Virus record (IMG/VR): IMGVR_UViG_3300025303_000068
Span: 1 to 20,229 of that record
From: a virus
Length of the DNA stretch: 20,229 bases
Strand: one strand, 5' to 3'
Shown here one piece after another: positions 12,839 to 20,229 of the stretch. Made by a program: the position numbers and the translations under genes. Under the pieces are notes generated by a model that ran no database searches, was not told the DNA's origin, and was given only the letters and a program-made list of their open reading frames with translations. Every line of letters starts with the position of its first letter. The first letter of the stretch is position 1.

Positions 12839-13731
12839 TAGATGAGCCCCTCGATTTCAAGGGAGCAGTCGGACCATTTCGGCCCGGAGATCACGATGTC
12901 CACGTCCTTGTAGTAGCCGTAGACGATGGAGGCGTCGTAGAGCGCCGTCGCCACCCAAACGAGCGGGACGGCACGGTATTGCGCGAGCAGACGGAAGACA
13001 CGATCAACGTCACCAGCCCGAATGCGGATCGGCGCGCGCAGCTTCTTGCTGTAGGGGCGCTGCACCACGCGCCACTCGCCGAAGCTGTCGCGCTCCTTCA
13101 CGCTGTAGTCGGTGATCCCGAGGCTGAGACCGAACTTGGTATCGCCCAGCTCGTGTTGCTGACCCAGAGCGACCACGCCCACGCTGGCATCGCCCTCACT
13201 GTTCATGATCTCGATTTGCACCTGCGCGTCGTTGTAGGGCGGCAAGTCAAACAACACCAGATCGCGACGCCGCAGGATCGGCTCGAAGTAGTACGCATAC
13301 CAGTCGCTGATGCCGCTCGCACTGACCAGATCGACGGTGCGGTCGTACACCAGCCCATCAACCTTGTCGGTCACACGGACGCGAACCTTGGTCGCCTCCA
13401 TGTCCATCACGGCAACGGCGTTCACGCGACCTTCGCCCTGAATCGTGATGTCGATCAGCGCAGGCATCGAGGTCGTGGTCCCCACTGCCGCGTCAAACGC
13501 GGCCCAGCGATTCGTGGCGCCAACGTCTACCCACGCAGTCGGGCTCGCGGCCGGCGCCTTGCCAGTGTTCCCATCGGTGAGGCTTTCGTATCGCCGATGG
13601 GTTGCAGCCACCACCACTCGGTCACCCTTCTTGTAGGTGGTGGCTGCCGCCCAGGCGGGATGATCGGTCTCGGGCACGTTGCTGCGAAGCAGCGCCGCAT
13701 CCGTCACCTTCATAGGTCGGATCACTTTCAT
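12838..13731 (-). CDS. Tail/baseplate protein with N-terminal carbohydrate-binding-like motif (297 aa)
   Basis: Residues about 25-75 (AWAAATTYKKGDRVVVAATH, then RYESLTDGNTGKAP) match the W-x-x-x-x-x-Y-x-x-GD-x-V...Y-x-S-x-x-x-x-N-x-G-x-x-P signature of small carbohydrate-binding (CBM5/12-like) repeats that phages place on tail tips. A WVDVGATNRWAAFD segment, then beta-rich sequence, complete the protein. Comparable proteins follow the tape measure gene in some temperate phages. Its start at 13731 is only 5 nt after a hairpin and U-rich tract, with a poor ribosome-binding site; an in-frame ATG lies at 13713. Probably a distal tail or baseplate protein linking the tail tip to the fibre. Confidence 0.75.
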   Translation of the reverse strand: MKVIRPMKVTDAALLRSNVPETDHPAWAAATTYKKGDRVVVAATHRRYESLTDGNTGKAPAASPTAWVDVGATNRWAAFDAAVGTTTSMPALIDITIQGEGRVNAVAVMDMEATKVRVRVTDKVDGLVYDRTVDLVSASGISDWYAYYFEPILRRRDLVLFDLPPYNDAQVQIEIMNSEGDASVGVVALGQQHELGDTKFGLSLGITDYSVKERDSFGEWRVVQRPYSKKLRAPIRIRAGDVDRVFRLLAQYRAVPLVWVATALYDASIVYGYYKDVDIVISGPKWSDCSLEIEGLI

Positions 13732-13735
13732 GGCT

Positions 13736-13763
13736 CGAAGAAGAAGCCCGGCCGAAGCCGGGC
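13736..13763 (-). terminator. UUCG-loop hairpin with U-rich tail between tape measure and the next gene
   Basis: On the minus strand GCCCGGC-TTCG-GCCGGGC (13763-13746) is followed by TTCTTCTTCG (13745-13736). The stable UUCG tetraloop plus U-rich tract is typical of a factor-independent terminator. It starts 10 nt after the tape measure stop and ends 5 nt before the next start codon, so it may attenuate rather than end transcription. Confidence 0.7.
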
Positions 13764-13772
13764 GGTTGTACG

Positions 13773-16700
13773 TCAGGCCGCCGCTTCCCGCGTGACCAGC
13801 GCATCCCCCGCGGGGGACACGCGCTCAAGCACCTTGGCCGCACGCTGCGTGCTGGAGGCGATGGCGAACTGCGAGGCTTCCTGCTCGGCTCTGAACTGCT
13901 CCACCTCGGACCGCAGCTTGCGAACCTCCTGCAGCAGCTCGTCATTCGGCGAGGCTGCGGCCGAAGCACCGCCTGCGATCAGGGACGCGTCATAGCCCGC
14001 CGCGCCGCCAGCCATGACGGCGGCGGAGACCACTCCCTGCTGCTTCTGCCGAGCACGGACTTCCGTCAGCGTCGCCTCCAGGCTGGCCATCGTGGCCGCC
14101 TGCAGGCGACGCAGCTCGACAGAGCTGCTCGCATTTGCCGCCGCGGCCTCCAGCAGCGAACCGCTCAGCTGCGGCAGCCGGGCCGCCGCCTCCTGATCGC
14201 CGGCACGAGCTGCCGCAGTGTCGATTGCGAACTGCGCCTGCAAGGTGCTCAGGCTGGAGTCCGGGCTATCCGAGAGCAGTCCGCGGATGCGGTTGATCTC
14301 TTCTTCAATCCCGTCGCCCAATCGCTCCCATGCCTCGCTCGCGCGCGTCACAGCCTCCGCCGCGGCCTCCGCTGCCACCTTCTCGTCCTGAATGGCCCAG
14401 ATGCGTTCCTGCAGAGGCCGCAGGCTGGCGTCCATCTTCGCTAGCTCGGCCGCTCGGATCTCCGCAGTGGTCCCCGTCAGTTGGAGCAGCTGCGACTGCA
14501 AGCCTTCGCGCTGGCTGGCCAGCTGCTGCTGAGCCTGTGCCGCAGCCTGGGCAGCCGCCTGCTCATCCTGCAGGGCGTAGATGCGCTCCTGCAGGGGACG
14601 CAGGCTCGCATCGAGCTTTTCCAGCTCGCGGCGGCGCAGCTCGGCGGTATTGCCCTGAAGCTGCAGCAGTTGTCCCTCCAGGCTCTCGCGCTGGCTGGCC
14701 AGCTGCTGCTGCGACTGAGCTGCGGCCTGGGCCGCCGCCTGCTCGTCCTGCAAGGCCCAGATGCGCTCCTGCAAGGGGCGCAGGCTCGCATCCATGCCTG
14801 TCAATTCACGGCGCCTCAGCTCAGCGGTATTCCCCTGCAGCTGCAGCAGCTCGTTCTCGAGCTGCAGGCGATCAGCGACGAGCTGGCTGGACGACTCGGC
14901 CGCGCCGGCCAGCACCTCCTGCAGCGCGGCGAAGCTGCCGGACAGCGTGATGACGCGGCCGAACAACTCCTGGCCCGCGGCGGTGCTGGTGTCGATCCCC
15001 TGCACGAGCCGCCGAAAGCCGTCGATGGACGATGGCATCGACAGGCCCAGTGCAGAGAACTTCTCTGACAGCCGCCGCGACATCTCCGATGTGCGCTCGC
15101 CTTCCGTCAGGAACTTGTCGAAGTAGACCTGAAGACCGTCGCTGAGGGCGTCAACGCCCCCAGCGCCGCGGATCATCTCCGCGCCCAGGGACCGCACATC
15201 GACACCAACGGCACGCAGCCCATCCCGCATTCCGGCCAGGCTCCCCCACAGAGTCGCCAGTTCGTCCGCCGAGCCGCTGAACGCCTCCACGATGTCCCCG
15301 ACGCCTGTGGTCAGCCCGTAGCGCGCATGCTCCCAGGCCAGCAGGCTCTCCCTGATAACCTCGGTGCCAACATCGCCCTGCTTGTTCACGACGTTCGTGT
15401 ATGCGACGGCGGACACGCCCAATCGGTCCAGAACAGACCGCGCCGACTCAACGCCGGAGGCGACCCGAACAACGGTCTCGAAGTAACCCTCCCCGACCTT
15501 CTGGAAGTCTCGGAGGCCGGGTAGAGCAGCGCCTGCGATGTTGTCGGCAGCGGCGCCGAAGACGGCCGTGAGCTTCTCCTGGATCTGCTGTCCGGTCAGC
15601 CCCTTCAGGTCAATCTTGCCGATGCTGACCACGAACGACGACAGGCGCTTGCGCACCTCATCGAGGTTGGCACCCAAGGGCTGAGCAGCCAGCTCGATGC
15701 CGTTATAGAACTGCTGGAACATCAGGCCGAACTGCTGCTGCAACAGCGGATCTGCCGCTGAGAACCGCGTGCTCGAACTACTGCTGTAGGTGAAGCCCAA
15801 AGCCTTGCGCTTCTTCTTGACGTCGATGTAGTTCTGTAGATTCGCGCCATCGGTCACGATGCTCCCAAAGGTCTGATTGCCCATGTAGAGACCCGTGCCA
15901 TTCACCGTGGTTTTCGACCCGAACAGTGAACCCAACACTTTGCCGACGACCGGCAGCTTGCTTGCCAAGCTAACGGCCACTCCGATTGCGCCACCCAGGA
16001 CTCCCGCGAGCGCCGGGTTTGAAATGGAACCGGGTAGCTTCGTCCCTTCCTGCACGCCAAAGTTTGCGCCCGTGGTCAGATTTCCATCGCGCACGATCAG
16101 CCCGGACAGGCCGCTGATGCCGCTTGCAATCGTGTTGAGTGCGGAGAGCATGCCCTGGCTGTAGCGCAGCGACACGTCGCTGTTCTTGGCCAAATGCTCG
16201 ATGGCGTTCGTGATGCTCGCGCTCTTGGCTGAACTGTCCCCCAGCACCGTGCCGGTCCCGGTGTTGCCTGGGTCCGCCTTCGATCCCCCGCCGATGCCAC
16301 CGACGAGGAACCCAAGCGCAGCCATGATGGCGGCCATGGCCGCCATGCGCGGAATGGCCGAATACGGATCTCCCATCGCCTGATTGGCGACGCCTGCGAC
16401 GGCCGCTGCCTGACCTGCGGCGGTATTCGCTGCCACCTGCTGCGCGGCCGACGCAACGCTCGACTGCGCGGCGAGCTGATCGCCCGTGACCTTGGCAGCG
16501 GTCACGGTGGTCACCTCCAGCAGCCGCTGCGCCATGGACTTCACCGACATCGCCAGCTCGAAGGCACGGAACACTTGCTCCGCTTTCTGTAGCGCGGAGT
16601 ACCCCTTCGTCCCCTCCTTGAAGAAGCCCTTCGCTGCGCCGGCGATGTTCCCGTAGGCATTGAGCTGCTGGGTAGTGCCCTTGTCGGTGATCTGCTGCTG

Positions 16701-19256
16701 AACCTTGGCGAACTTGGCCCAGTCCCTTCCGTTGGCCTTCAGGTTGTCGCGCATCGCCTGCGCCTGCGCCTGCTGCACGTCCACCAGCCCGCGCACGCCC
16801 GCGACGAACTGCCCCAGGCTTTGGCTCGCCTTGTCGAAGCCCGCGGCCAGATCCACGCCGATGTCCTTGCCGAGATACTGCTTCAGCGACTCAGCGGCCT
16901 CCTTCCCTTGCTCTCGCAGCTCTTTCGCTCCTGCGAGCTTGGCCAGCTTCTGGCGGGCTGCAATCTCCGCGTTGATCGCATCGAGCCGCTCCTGCTCGCC
17001 GCTGCTGCGCGCGACCATCGCCGCCTCTTGCAAACGCGCGATCTGCACTTGCTCGACCGCTTCGGCCAGCGTGATGTTGGCGCGCGCCGCAAGCGCCACC
17101 CCTGCCTCCTCCAGTTGCAAGGCCACGAGACGCTCGGCCGCCTGCTTCGCATCCTGCTCGGCGGCCTTGACCATCGCCACGTAGGTTTTCTCGACCTCCT
17201 CACGCGCAGCCTGCGCGGCCTTCTGCTCCGCCTCCATGCTCGCCTTGATGGCGGGCTGCTGCTCCAGCAGCAGGCGCTGCGCCTGCTCCAGCTGCAGGGC
17301 ACTGATGCGACTGGCGCGATACGCCGCACTCAGGCTGTCCCACTTCTCGGCGAAGTCCGCCGCGAGCCCGCTGCCCTGAGCGGTGAGATCGCCATAGAGC
17401 TTCGTCCCCGCCTTCACCATGTCCGCAGCGGCCTTGTTGACCGGTTCCGCGAACTTCTTGCGAATGGCCGTCTCCACTTCGGGCGGGACCACTCCATTGA
17501 AGTCAGCCCGTGCCTTCTTCAGCTCTTGTTGAAGTTGCACGGCCTTGTCGCCGAGCTGCGCCAGCCACTTCGTCCGCTTGTCTCCCTGCTCACGCTCCTG
17601 AGCCATGGCCTGCTGCCGCGCCTTCTCCTCCGCCAAGGCTTTCATCTGCCCGAGGTGCAGGTTGAGCGCGTACTTCTCGTTTTCGAGATCGAGCGTGGAC
17701 GCGTTCCAGCCGCGCCGCTTCGCCAGCTCGTCCTCGATCTCAACCAAACGCGATCGCGCCGCCGCAATCGAGCGCACGTCCTCGTCCGAGCCGCCAGCGA
17801 GCGCCCTCTGGCCGGAGTTGCTCAGTGAGTTCCGCTCGCGCAGCAGGTCCACTTCGCGCTCCAGGCGCTTCACGGATTCCTCCAGTTTCCCGCCAAGCGT
17901 GTCGGCTGCGTCCGCTGCCTGCTTGCTCGAATTGCCCCACATCGCCCATGCCGCAGCGCCCGCGCCGAGCAGTGTGAGGATGATTCCCAGCGGCCCGCCC
18001 AGCAGGCCAAGCGCGCCAGTCGCAAGCGATGCCGCCATGCCGCCCGCGGACGTGACGGCATTCAGCCCGGCCTGCGCGGCCGCACGAGCCGTCTGCGCCT
18101 GCATCAGCCGCACCTCGGCAGCAGCGAGCGCTGTAGCGCTTCCGACTCCGAGATTCATGGCTTGAGCGGCGCCGAGCTGGGCCATCGCTTGAGCCACAGC
18201 CGCCTCGGTCTGAAGTACCGTCGCCCGGGCCAACTCGATGGTGACTGCACGATCCGCGATCTTGGCGACCATAGAGCTGCCCAGCGACTGCAGCATCTTG
18301 CCCGCCATCACGCCCGCGACGGCGCCGCCCGCGACCACAAGCACGTCGAGATTCGCGCCCAGGGCGCCGATGGCGTCGGCTACCAATCGACTCGCACCCG
18401 TCACCTTGTCGAAGTCACCGACGATGCGCAGCGCGTCGTTGCGCAGCAACGTGGTCGCCTGCCCGATCGTCAGCGGCAGCTTGGAGGTGGACTGGGTCAA
18501 TTCCTCGCTCGCCTGCACGACCGCTGCAAAGAATTCCTTGCTCGACACCTTGCCCTCGGACACCAACTCCTTGAGCTTGGACACGCTGCCACCGGCTCCG
18601 TCGATATGCTTCGCCGCAGCCGCCAGAAGCGGTCGCGCACCGTCCAGGATGCTATTGAATTCCTCGGCCTGCAGGTTCGTGCCGCCAATGGCTTGGCCGA
18701 GCTGCAAAAGCGCACCGGCGGACTCCTTCGCGCTGGTGCCCTGCAGCAAGAGCGAAGCAGCCACCGCCTCAGTGAACTTCGCGACATCCTTCTGGCTCGC
18801 GCCCAGATCAGACGCGACGCTGGCTGTCTTCGTGTACAGGCCGCCGACCTCGGCCAGTCCCGCTCGCTGGTCGTCAGCAATCTGCGCGATGTCCTTCTGC
18901 GCCTGCGCGTACTCGCGCGAACTGCTTGTGACCAGCTTCAGCCGGCCCTCCATGCCAGCCAGCTCGTCCGCCATGCCGGAGAGCACCGATGTGACCTGAC
19001 CGAGCCCCACACCGCCCAGCACGGCTCCCGTGACGGTGCCCACCTTGCCCACCGCGGACGCGAGGCGGTCCGTCGCCTCGATGGCTCGCGCCGCCTCGCC
19101 AACGTGCGTCGCTCCGAATCGCGTGCTAGCCAGACGCAGCGCATCCAGCTCACGCGACACGCTCGCCGAGTGGGAGCCGAACATGCGTTCAACGCCCGTG
19201 AGCTGCGCCTGCAGGCCCGACGGGTCAACGGCCAATCGGTACTTGATCTCGGACAC
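13773..19256 (-). CDS. Tail tape measure protein (1827 aa)
   Basis: Starts at GTG 19256 with GGAGG 7 nt upstream, directly after the frameshift gene, the standard place for a tape measure gene. The N-terminus (about 75-270) is the conserved tape measure domain: SVLSGMADELAGMEGRL, then YTKTASVASDLGASQKDV, then EEFNSILDGARPLL and GKVSSKEFF. Hydrophobic regions follow at about 408-445 (LATGALGLLGGPLGIILTLL), near 965-990 and near 1080-1115, between long coiled coils. Three exact-length 60-residue repeats lie at 1459-1638. Tape measure length scales with tail length at about 0.15 nm per residue, giving a tail near 270 nm, so the virion should be a siphovirus. The protein sits in the tail tube and is ejected with the DNA. 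No lysozyme or peptidase motif is obvious. Confidence 0.95.
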   Translation of the reverse strand: MSEIKYRLAVDPSGLQAQLTGVERMFGSHSASVSRELDALRLASTRFGATHVGEAARAIEATDRLASAVGKVGTVTGAVLGGVGLGQVTSVLSGMADELAGMEGRLKLVTSSSREYAQAQKDIAQIADDQRAGLAEVGGLYTKTASVASDLGASQKDVAKFTEAVAASLLLQGTSAKESAGALLQLGQAIGGTNLQAEEFNSILDGARPLLAAAAKHIDGAGGSVSKLKELVSEGKVSSKEFFAAVVQASEELTQSTSKLPLTIGQATTLLRNDALRIVGDFDKVTGASRLVADAIGALGANLDVLVVAGGAVAGVMAGKMLQSLGSSMVAKIADRAVTIELARATVLQTEAAVAQAMAQLGAAQAMNLGVGSATALAAAEVRLMQAQTARAAAQAGLNAVTSAGGMAASLATGALGLLGGPLGIILTLLGAGAAAWAMWGNSSKQAADAADTLGGKLEESVKRLEREVDLLRERNSLSNSGQRALAGGSDEDVRSIAAARSRLVEIEDELAKRRGWNASTLDLENEKYALNLHLGQMKALAEEKARQQAMAQEREQGDKRTKWLAQLGDKAVQLQQELKKARADFNGVVPPEVETAIRKKFAEPVNKAAADMVKAGTKLYGDLTAQGSGLAADFAEKWDSLSAAYRASRISALQLEQAQRLLLEQQPAIKASMEAEQKAAQAAREEVEKTYVAMVKAAEQDAKQAAERLVALQLEEAGVALAARANITLAEAVEQVQIARLQEAAMVARSSGEQERLDAINAEIAARQKLAKLAGAKELREQGKEAAESLKQYLGKDIGVDLAAGFDKASQSLGQFVAGVRGLVDVQQAQAQAMRDNLKANGRDWAKFAKVQQQITDKGTTQQLNAYGNIAGAAKGFFKEGTKGYSALQKAEQVFRAFELAMSVKSMAQRLLEVTTVTAAKVTGDQLAAQSSVASAAQQVAANTAAGQAAAVAGVANQAMGDPYSAIPRMAAMAAIMAALGFLVGGIGGGSKADPGNTGTGTVLGDSSAKSASITNAIEHLAKNSDVSLRYSQGMLSALNTIASGISGLSGLIVRDGNLTTGANFGVQEGTKLPGSISNPALAGVLGGAIGVAVSLASKLPVVGKVLGSLFGSKTTVNGTGLYMGNQTFGSIVTDGANLQNYIDVKKKRKALGFTYSSSSSTRFSAADPLLQQQFGLMFQQFYNGIELAAQPLGANLDEVRKRLSSFVVSIGKIDLKGLTGQQIQEKLTAVFGAAADNIAGAALPGLRDFQKVGEGYFETVVRVASGVESARSVLDRLGVSAVAYTNVVNKQGDVGTEVIRESLLAWEHARYGLTTGVGDIVEAFSGSADELATLWGSLAGMRDGLRAVGVDVRSLGAEMIRGAGGVDALSDGLQVYFDKFLTEGERTSEMSRRLSEKFSALGLSMPSSIDGFRRLVQGIDTSTAAGQELFGRVITLSGSFAALQEVLAGAAESSSQLVADRLQLENELLQLQGNTAELRRRELTGMDASLRPLQERIWALQDEQAAAQAAAQSQQQLASQRESLEGQLLQLQGNTAELRRRELEKLDASLRPLQERIYALQDEQAAAQAAAQAQQQLASQREGLQSQLLQLTGTTAEIRAAELAKMDASLRPLQERIWAIQDEKVAAEAAAEAVTRASEAWERLGDGIEEEINRIRGLLSDSPDSSLSTLQAQFAIDTAAARAGDQEAAARLPQLSGSLLEAAAANASSSVELRRLQAATMASLEATLTEVRARQKQQGVVSAAVMAGGAAGYDASLIAGGASAAASPNDELLQEVRKLRSEVEQFRAEQEASQFAIASSTQRAAKVLERVSPAGDALVTREAAA
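14343..14882 (-). repeat. Three tandem 180-bp (60-aa) repeats in the tape measure gene
   Basis: Units 14882-14703, 14702-14523 and 14522-14343, each exactly 60 codons. Units 1 and 2 are the most alike; unit 3 has diverged. All share QLQGNTAELRRREL (or its variant), DASLRPLQERI and AQDEQ-type segments, then an Ala/Gln helix. Such units lengthen or shorten the tail by about 9 nm each. Confidence 0.95.
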
Positions 19257-19267
19257 CGTTTGCCCTC

Positions 19268-19591
19268 CTAGGTATTCGCGGCTTCCCGCTTCTGACGCCA
19301 GCCCTGAAGCCAGCCGCGCTCAAGGCACTGGATCTCGGCGAATCGCTCAGTGCGCTCCCGCGCCTTGATCCCGCGAACCCGCAGCAGCGCCTCAACGCTC
19401 GGATACGACAAGCCAACTGGGCCGGCCATGCCGACTACCCATTGGGTCTGCAGGGCCAGGAACAGCTCGAAGGCATCGAGGCAATCGGGCCATAGGTGCC
19501 ACTCGCGCTCCCGCGCCGCGGCGTCGTCCTCCTCCAGCACGAGTCCGAAGGCTGCGAGCGCATCCGCGACCGCGCCTTTCTGCTCCTCCAC
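19268..19591 (-). CDS. DUF1799-like tail protein, expressed mainly as the -1 frameshift extension of the tail assembly chaperone
   Basis: The 107 residues read from GTG 19591 contain a W-x-x-x-x-D-A-F-E-L-F-L-A-L-Q-TQW-V-V-G-x-x-G-P-V-GL-S-Y pattern, matching DUF1799 phage proteins. That start has no good ribosome-binding site. The frame is open upstream to the slippery site at 19651-19645, adding 18 codons (CTG ACC GAG ...). The natural product is therefore a fusion of the 113-residue chaperone to about 125 residues of this frame, roughly 238 in total, like the gpG-gpGT arrangement of lambda. The chaperone and the fusion together coat the tape measure protein during tail assembly. It ends 11 bp before the tape measure start. 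Confidence 0.8.
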   Translation of the reverse strand: MEEQKGAVADALAAFGLVLEEDDAAAREREWHLWPDCLDAFELFLALQTQWVVGMAGPVGLSYPSVEALLRVRGIKARERTERFAEIQCLERGWLQGWRQKREAANT

Positions 19592-19641
19592 CTCTCCGCC
19601 CAGCTGCAGCTCACCGCGAGCCAGCAGCCGGCCGGTCTCGG

Positions 19642-19983
19642 TCAGTTTTTTTCCTTCGCCCCGAACTCCTTCAGGTAGGACTGGTACGCCGCGAACGCGG
19701 CGCCGGGGAAGTTGAAGAGCGCCGCCAGCGCGTCAGCACAGAACTCGGCCGGCTTGCCGGTGCTTTCTTCCAGCACCAGCGTCTGACCGGACCATCCCTT
19801 GGTCACGTCCGTCATGAAGTCCTTGACGGTCTGGCTGTCGTCCTTGACGCGCTCCGAAACCTCGGCCTGGTTGAGCCGGTCGCACTGCAGCGAGAACTTG
19901 AATGTGGCCGCCTTGTCACCGTCATTGACGACGAGGCGAACCGGAACGTTGACGATGGGGGCGACGGCGAACTTGTAGGACAT
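19642..19983 (-). CDS. Tail assembly chaperone (gpG-like)
   Basis: 113 residues from ATG 19983 with CAGGAG 5 nt upstream. Begins MSYKFAVAPIVNVPVRLVVN and is mostly strands, then helices (KDDSQTVKDFMTDVTKGW, LEESTGKPAEFCADALAALF), ending AAYQSYLKEFGAKEKN. This fold plan and position (between major tail protein and tape measure) fit siphophage tail assembly chaperones. Its last codons contain a slippery heptamer just before the TGA, so a fraction of ribosomes produces the longer fusion. The short form and the fusion are needed in a set ratio in lambda; that ratio is unknown here. Confidence 0.85.
   Translation of the reverse strand: MSYKFAVAPIVNVPVRLVVNDGDKAATFKFSLQCDRLNQAEVSERVKDDSQTVKDFMTDVTKGWSGQTLVLEESTGKPAEFCADALAALFNFPGAAFAAYQSYLKEFGAKEKN
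19645..19651 (-). promoter_or_regulatory. Programmed -1 ribosomal frameshift site A AAA AAC
   Basis: The mRNA reads GG-AAAAAAA-C-TGA. In the zero frame the codons are GAA AAA AAC TGA, so the heptamer A-AAA-AAC is in the exact X-XXY-YYZ register required, with the stop codon immediately after. Slipping back one base opens the DUF1799 frame for 125 codons (through 19271). AAAAAAC is among the most efficient bacterial slippery heptamers. No strong pseudoknot was identified by eye downstream. Confidence 0.9.
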
Positions 19984-20010
19984 GGATGCTCCTGAGGATC
20001 TGAAACGACA

Positions 20011-20038
20011 GCGGCCCCGGACTGATCGCCGGGGCCGC
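20011..20038 (-). terminator. GC-rich hairpin between major tail protein and chaperone genes
   Basis: Minus strand GCGGCCCCGG, an 8-nt loop, CCGGGGCCGC: a perfect 10-bp stem. It is followed by TGTCGTTTC, so the U-tract is poor. It stands about 62 nt after the major tail protein stop and 28 nt before the chaperone start. A partial terminator here would lower expression of the chaperone and tape measure genes relative to the abundant tail tube protein. Confidence 0.55.
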
Positions 20039-20099
20039 GCAGCTGGGCGCCTTCGCGCTCGATGTGTTTGGGGTAGCCGCCCAAAGGCAGCGGTGTGGG

Positions 20100-20229
20100 T
20101 TACAGCAGGACCAGACGCAACTCGTCGTTGCCACTCTTCGGCACGAAGCGAAGGTCATAGCTGGCCATCGCTCGACCGTTGTAGTCCTCGTAGCTCGGGC
20201 TCAGCCGCTGAACCGCGGGCCCGAACAGC
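20100..20229 (-). CDS. Major tail (tube) protein, C-terminal end (cut by window edge)
   Basis: The frame runs in from beyond 20229 and stops at TAA (20102-20100), giving the last 42 residues: a Tyr/Ser/Pro-rich loop (RLSPSYEDYNGRAMASYD) and a final strand LRFVPKSGNDELRLVLL. Position directly before the chaperone frameshift gene, and a beta-strand ending, fit the major tail protein of long-tailed phages. The identification rests on position more than sequence. Confidence 0.65.
   Translation of the reverse strand, partial: LFGPAVQRLSPSYEDYNGRAMASYDLRFVPKSGNDELRLVLL

Larger units (their letters stand above)
1745..20229. mobile_element. Prophage left part with cargo region (right end outside window)
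   Basis: The element is defined by a large serine recombinase (6627-8240), a contiguous tail and lysis operon (8244-20229) and a lower-GC cargo block (1810-6469) that begins just after a riboswitch lacking its gene. The left boundary is inferred: the first copy of the ~20-bp motif shared with the integrase leader is at 1745-1764, directly after the riboswitch. The real junction could be as far left as the riboswitch's odd 3' half (about 1688). The right boundary, head genes and repressor are not in view. Confidence 0.7.

Noticed and set aside
14343-14882. Tape measure repeats as an assembly artefact
   Set aside because: The three units differ at several codons and amino acids, so they are not exact copies created by misassembly.
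8271-19271. Long plus-strand open frames opposite the late operon (for example 8271-8891, 10101-11078, 12979-13995, 16821-17828, 18162-19271)
   Set aside because: Arg/Leu/His-rich translations mirror the codons of clear minus-strand phage genes in high-GC DNA; no ribosome-binding sites or family motifs.
1-20229. tRNA genes, rRNA and CRISPR arrays
   Set aside because: No cloverleaf with a CCA-type end and no regularly spaced short repeats were seen by eye. The prophage does not appear to use a tRNA as its left attachment site.

Overview
The window looks like the left end of a prophage (or a large prophage-like island carrying cargo) inserted next to a high-GC proteobacterial chromosome segment. 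GC-rich codon use, a PspA/IM30-family gene and a small lysine-rich protein beside a thiamine-pyrophosphate (TPP) riboswitch suggest a gammaproteobacterium of the Xanthomonadaceae type (Lysobacter, Luteimonas or Stenotrophomonas-like). This is an inference from gene style, not a proven identification.

Host part (1 to about 1740). A minus-strand pair encodes a helix-rich protein with a possible ribbon-helix-helix N-terminus (428-946) and a PspA/IM30-family membrane-stress protein cut by the window edge (1-426). A sigma70-like promoter lies upstream, with a perfect 12-bp palindrome inside its spacer. A 50-aa basic protein (1271-1423, minus) ends before a long hairpin. Divergently, a plus-strand TPP riboswitch (about 1621-1740) has a canonical 5' half and an unusual 3' half. 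No thiamine gene follows it.

Cargo part (about 1745 to 6600, plus strand, visibly lower GC). It carries a lipoprotein, an AbiTii-type putative phage-defence protein, a Tse2-like ADP-ribosyltransferase-fold toxin overlapping a 77-aa probable antitoxin (closed by a strong terminator), and two unrecognised exported or membrane-anchored proteins. Three copies of a related ~20-bp motif (1745, 2533, 6586) mark the riboswitch/cargo junction, the AbiTii leader and the integrase leader. Two of them are joined to a TGTACAC-N5-GTGTA inverted repeat. They could be attachment-site relatives, shared operators, or both.

Phage part (6627 to 20229). A large serine recombinase (plus) converges, 3 bp apart, on a long minus-strand late operon. 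Read in its own direction (right to left) the operon encodes: a major tail protein C-terminus (20100-20229, cut); tail assembly chaperone and a DUF1799-like extension joined by a textbook A AAA AAC -1 frameshift site; an 1827-aa tape measure protein with three 60-aa repeats; a 297-aa tail protein; a 587-aa tail fibre; three small tail-region proteins; and a lysis cassette (HP1-like holin, M15 peptidase endolysin, two membrane proteins). Most junctions are 1-4 bp overlaps, and three hairpins punctuate the operon. The chaperone plus long tape measure imply a long flexible (siphovirus-type) tail. Head and packaging genes, repressor and the right attachment site must lie beyond 20229.
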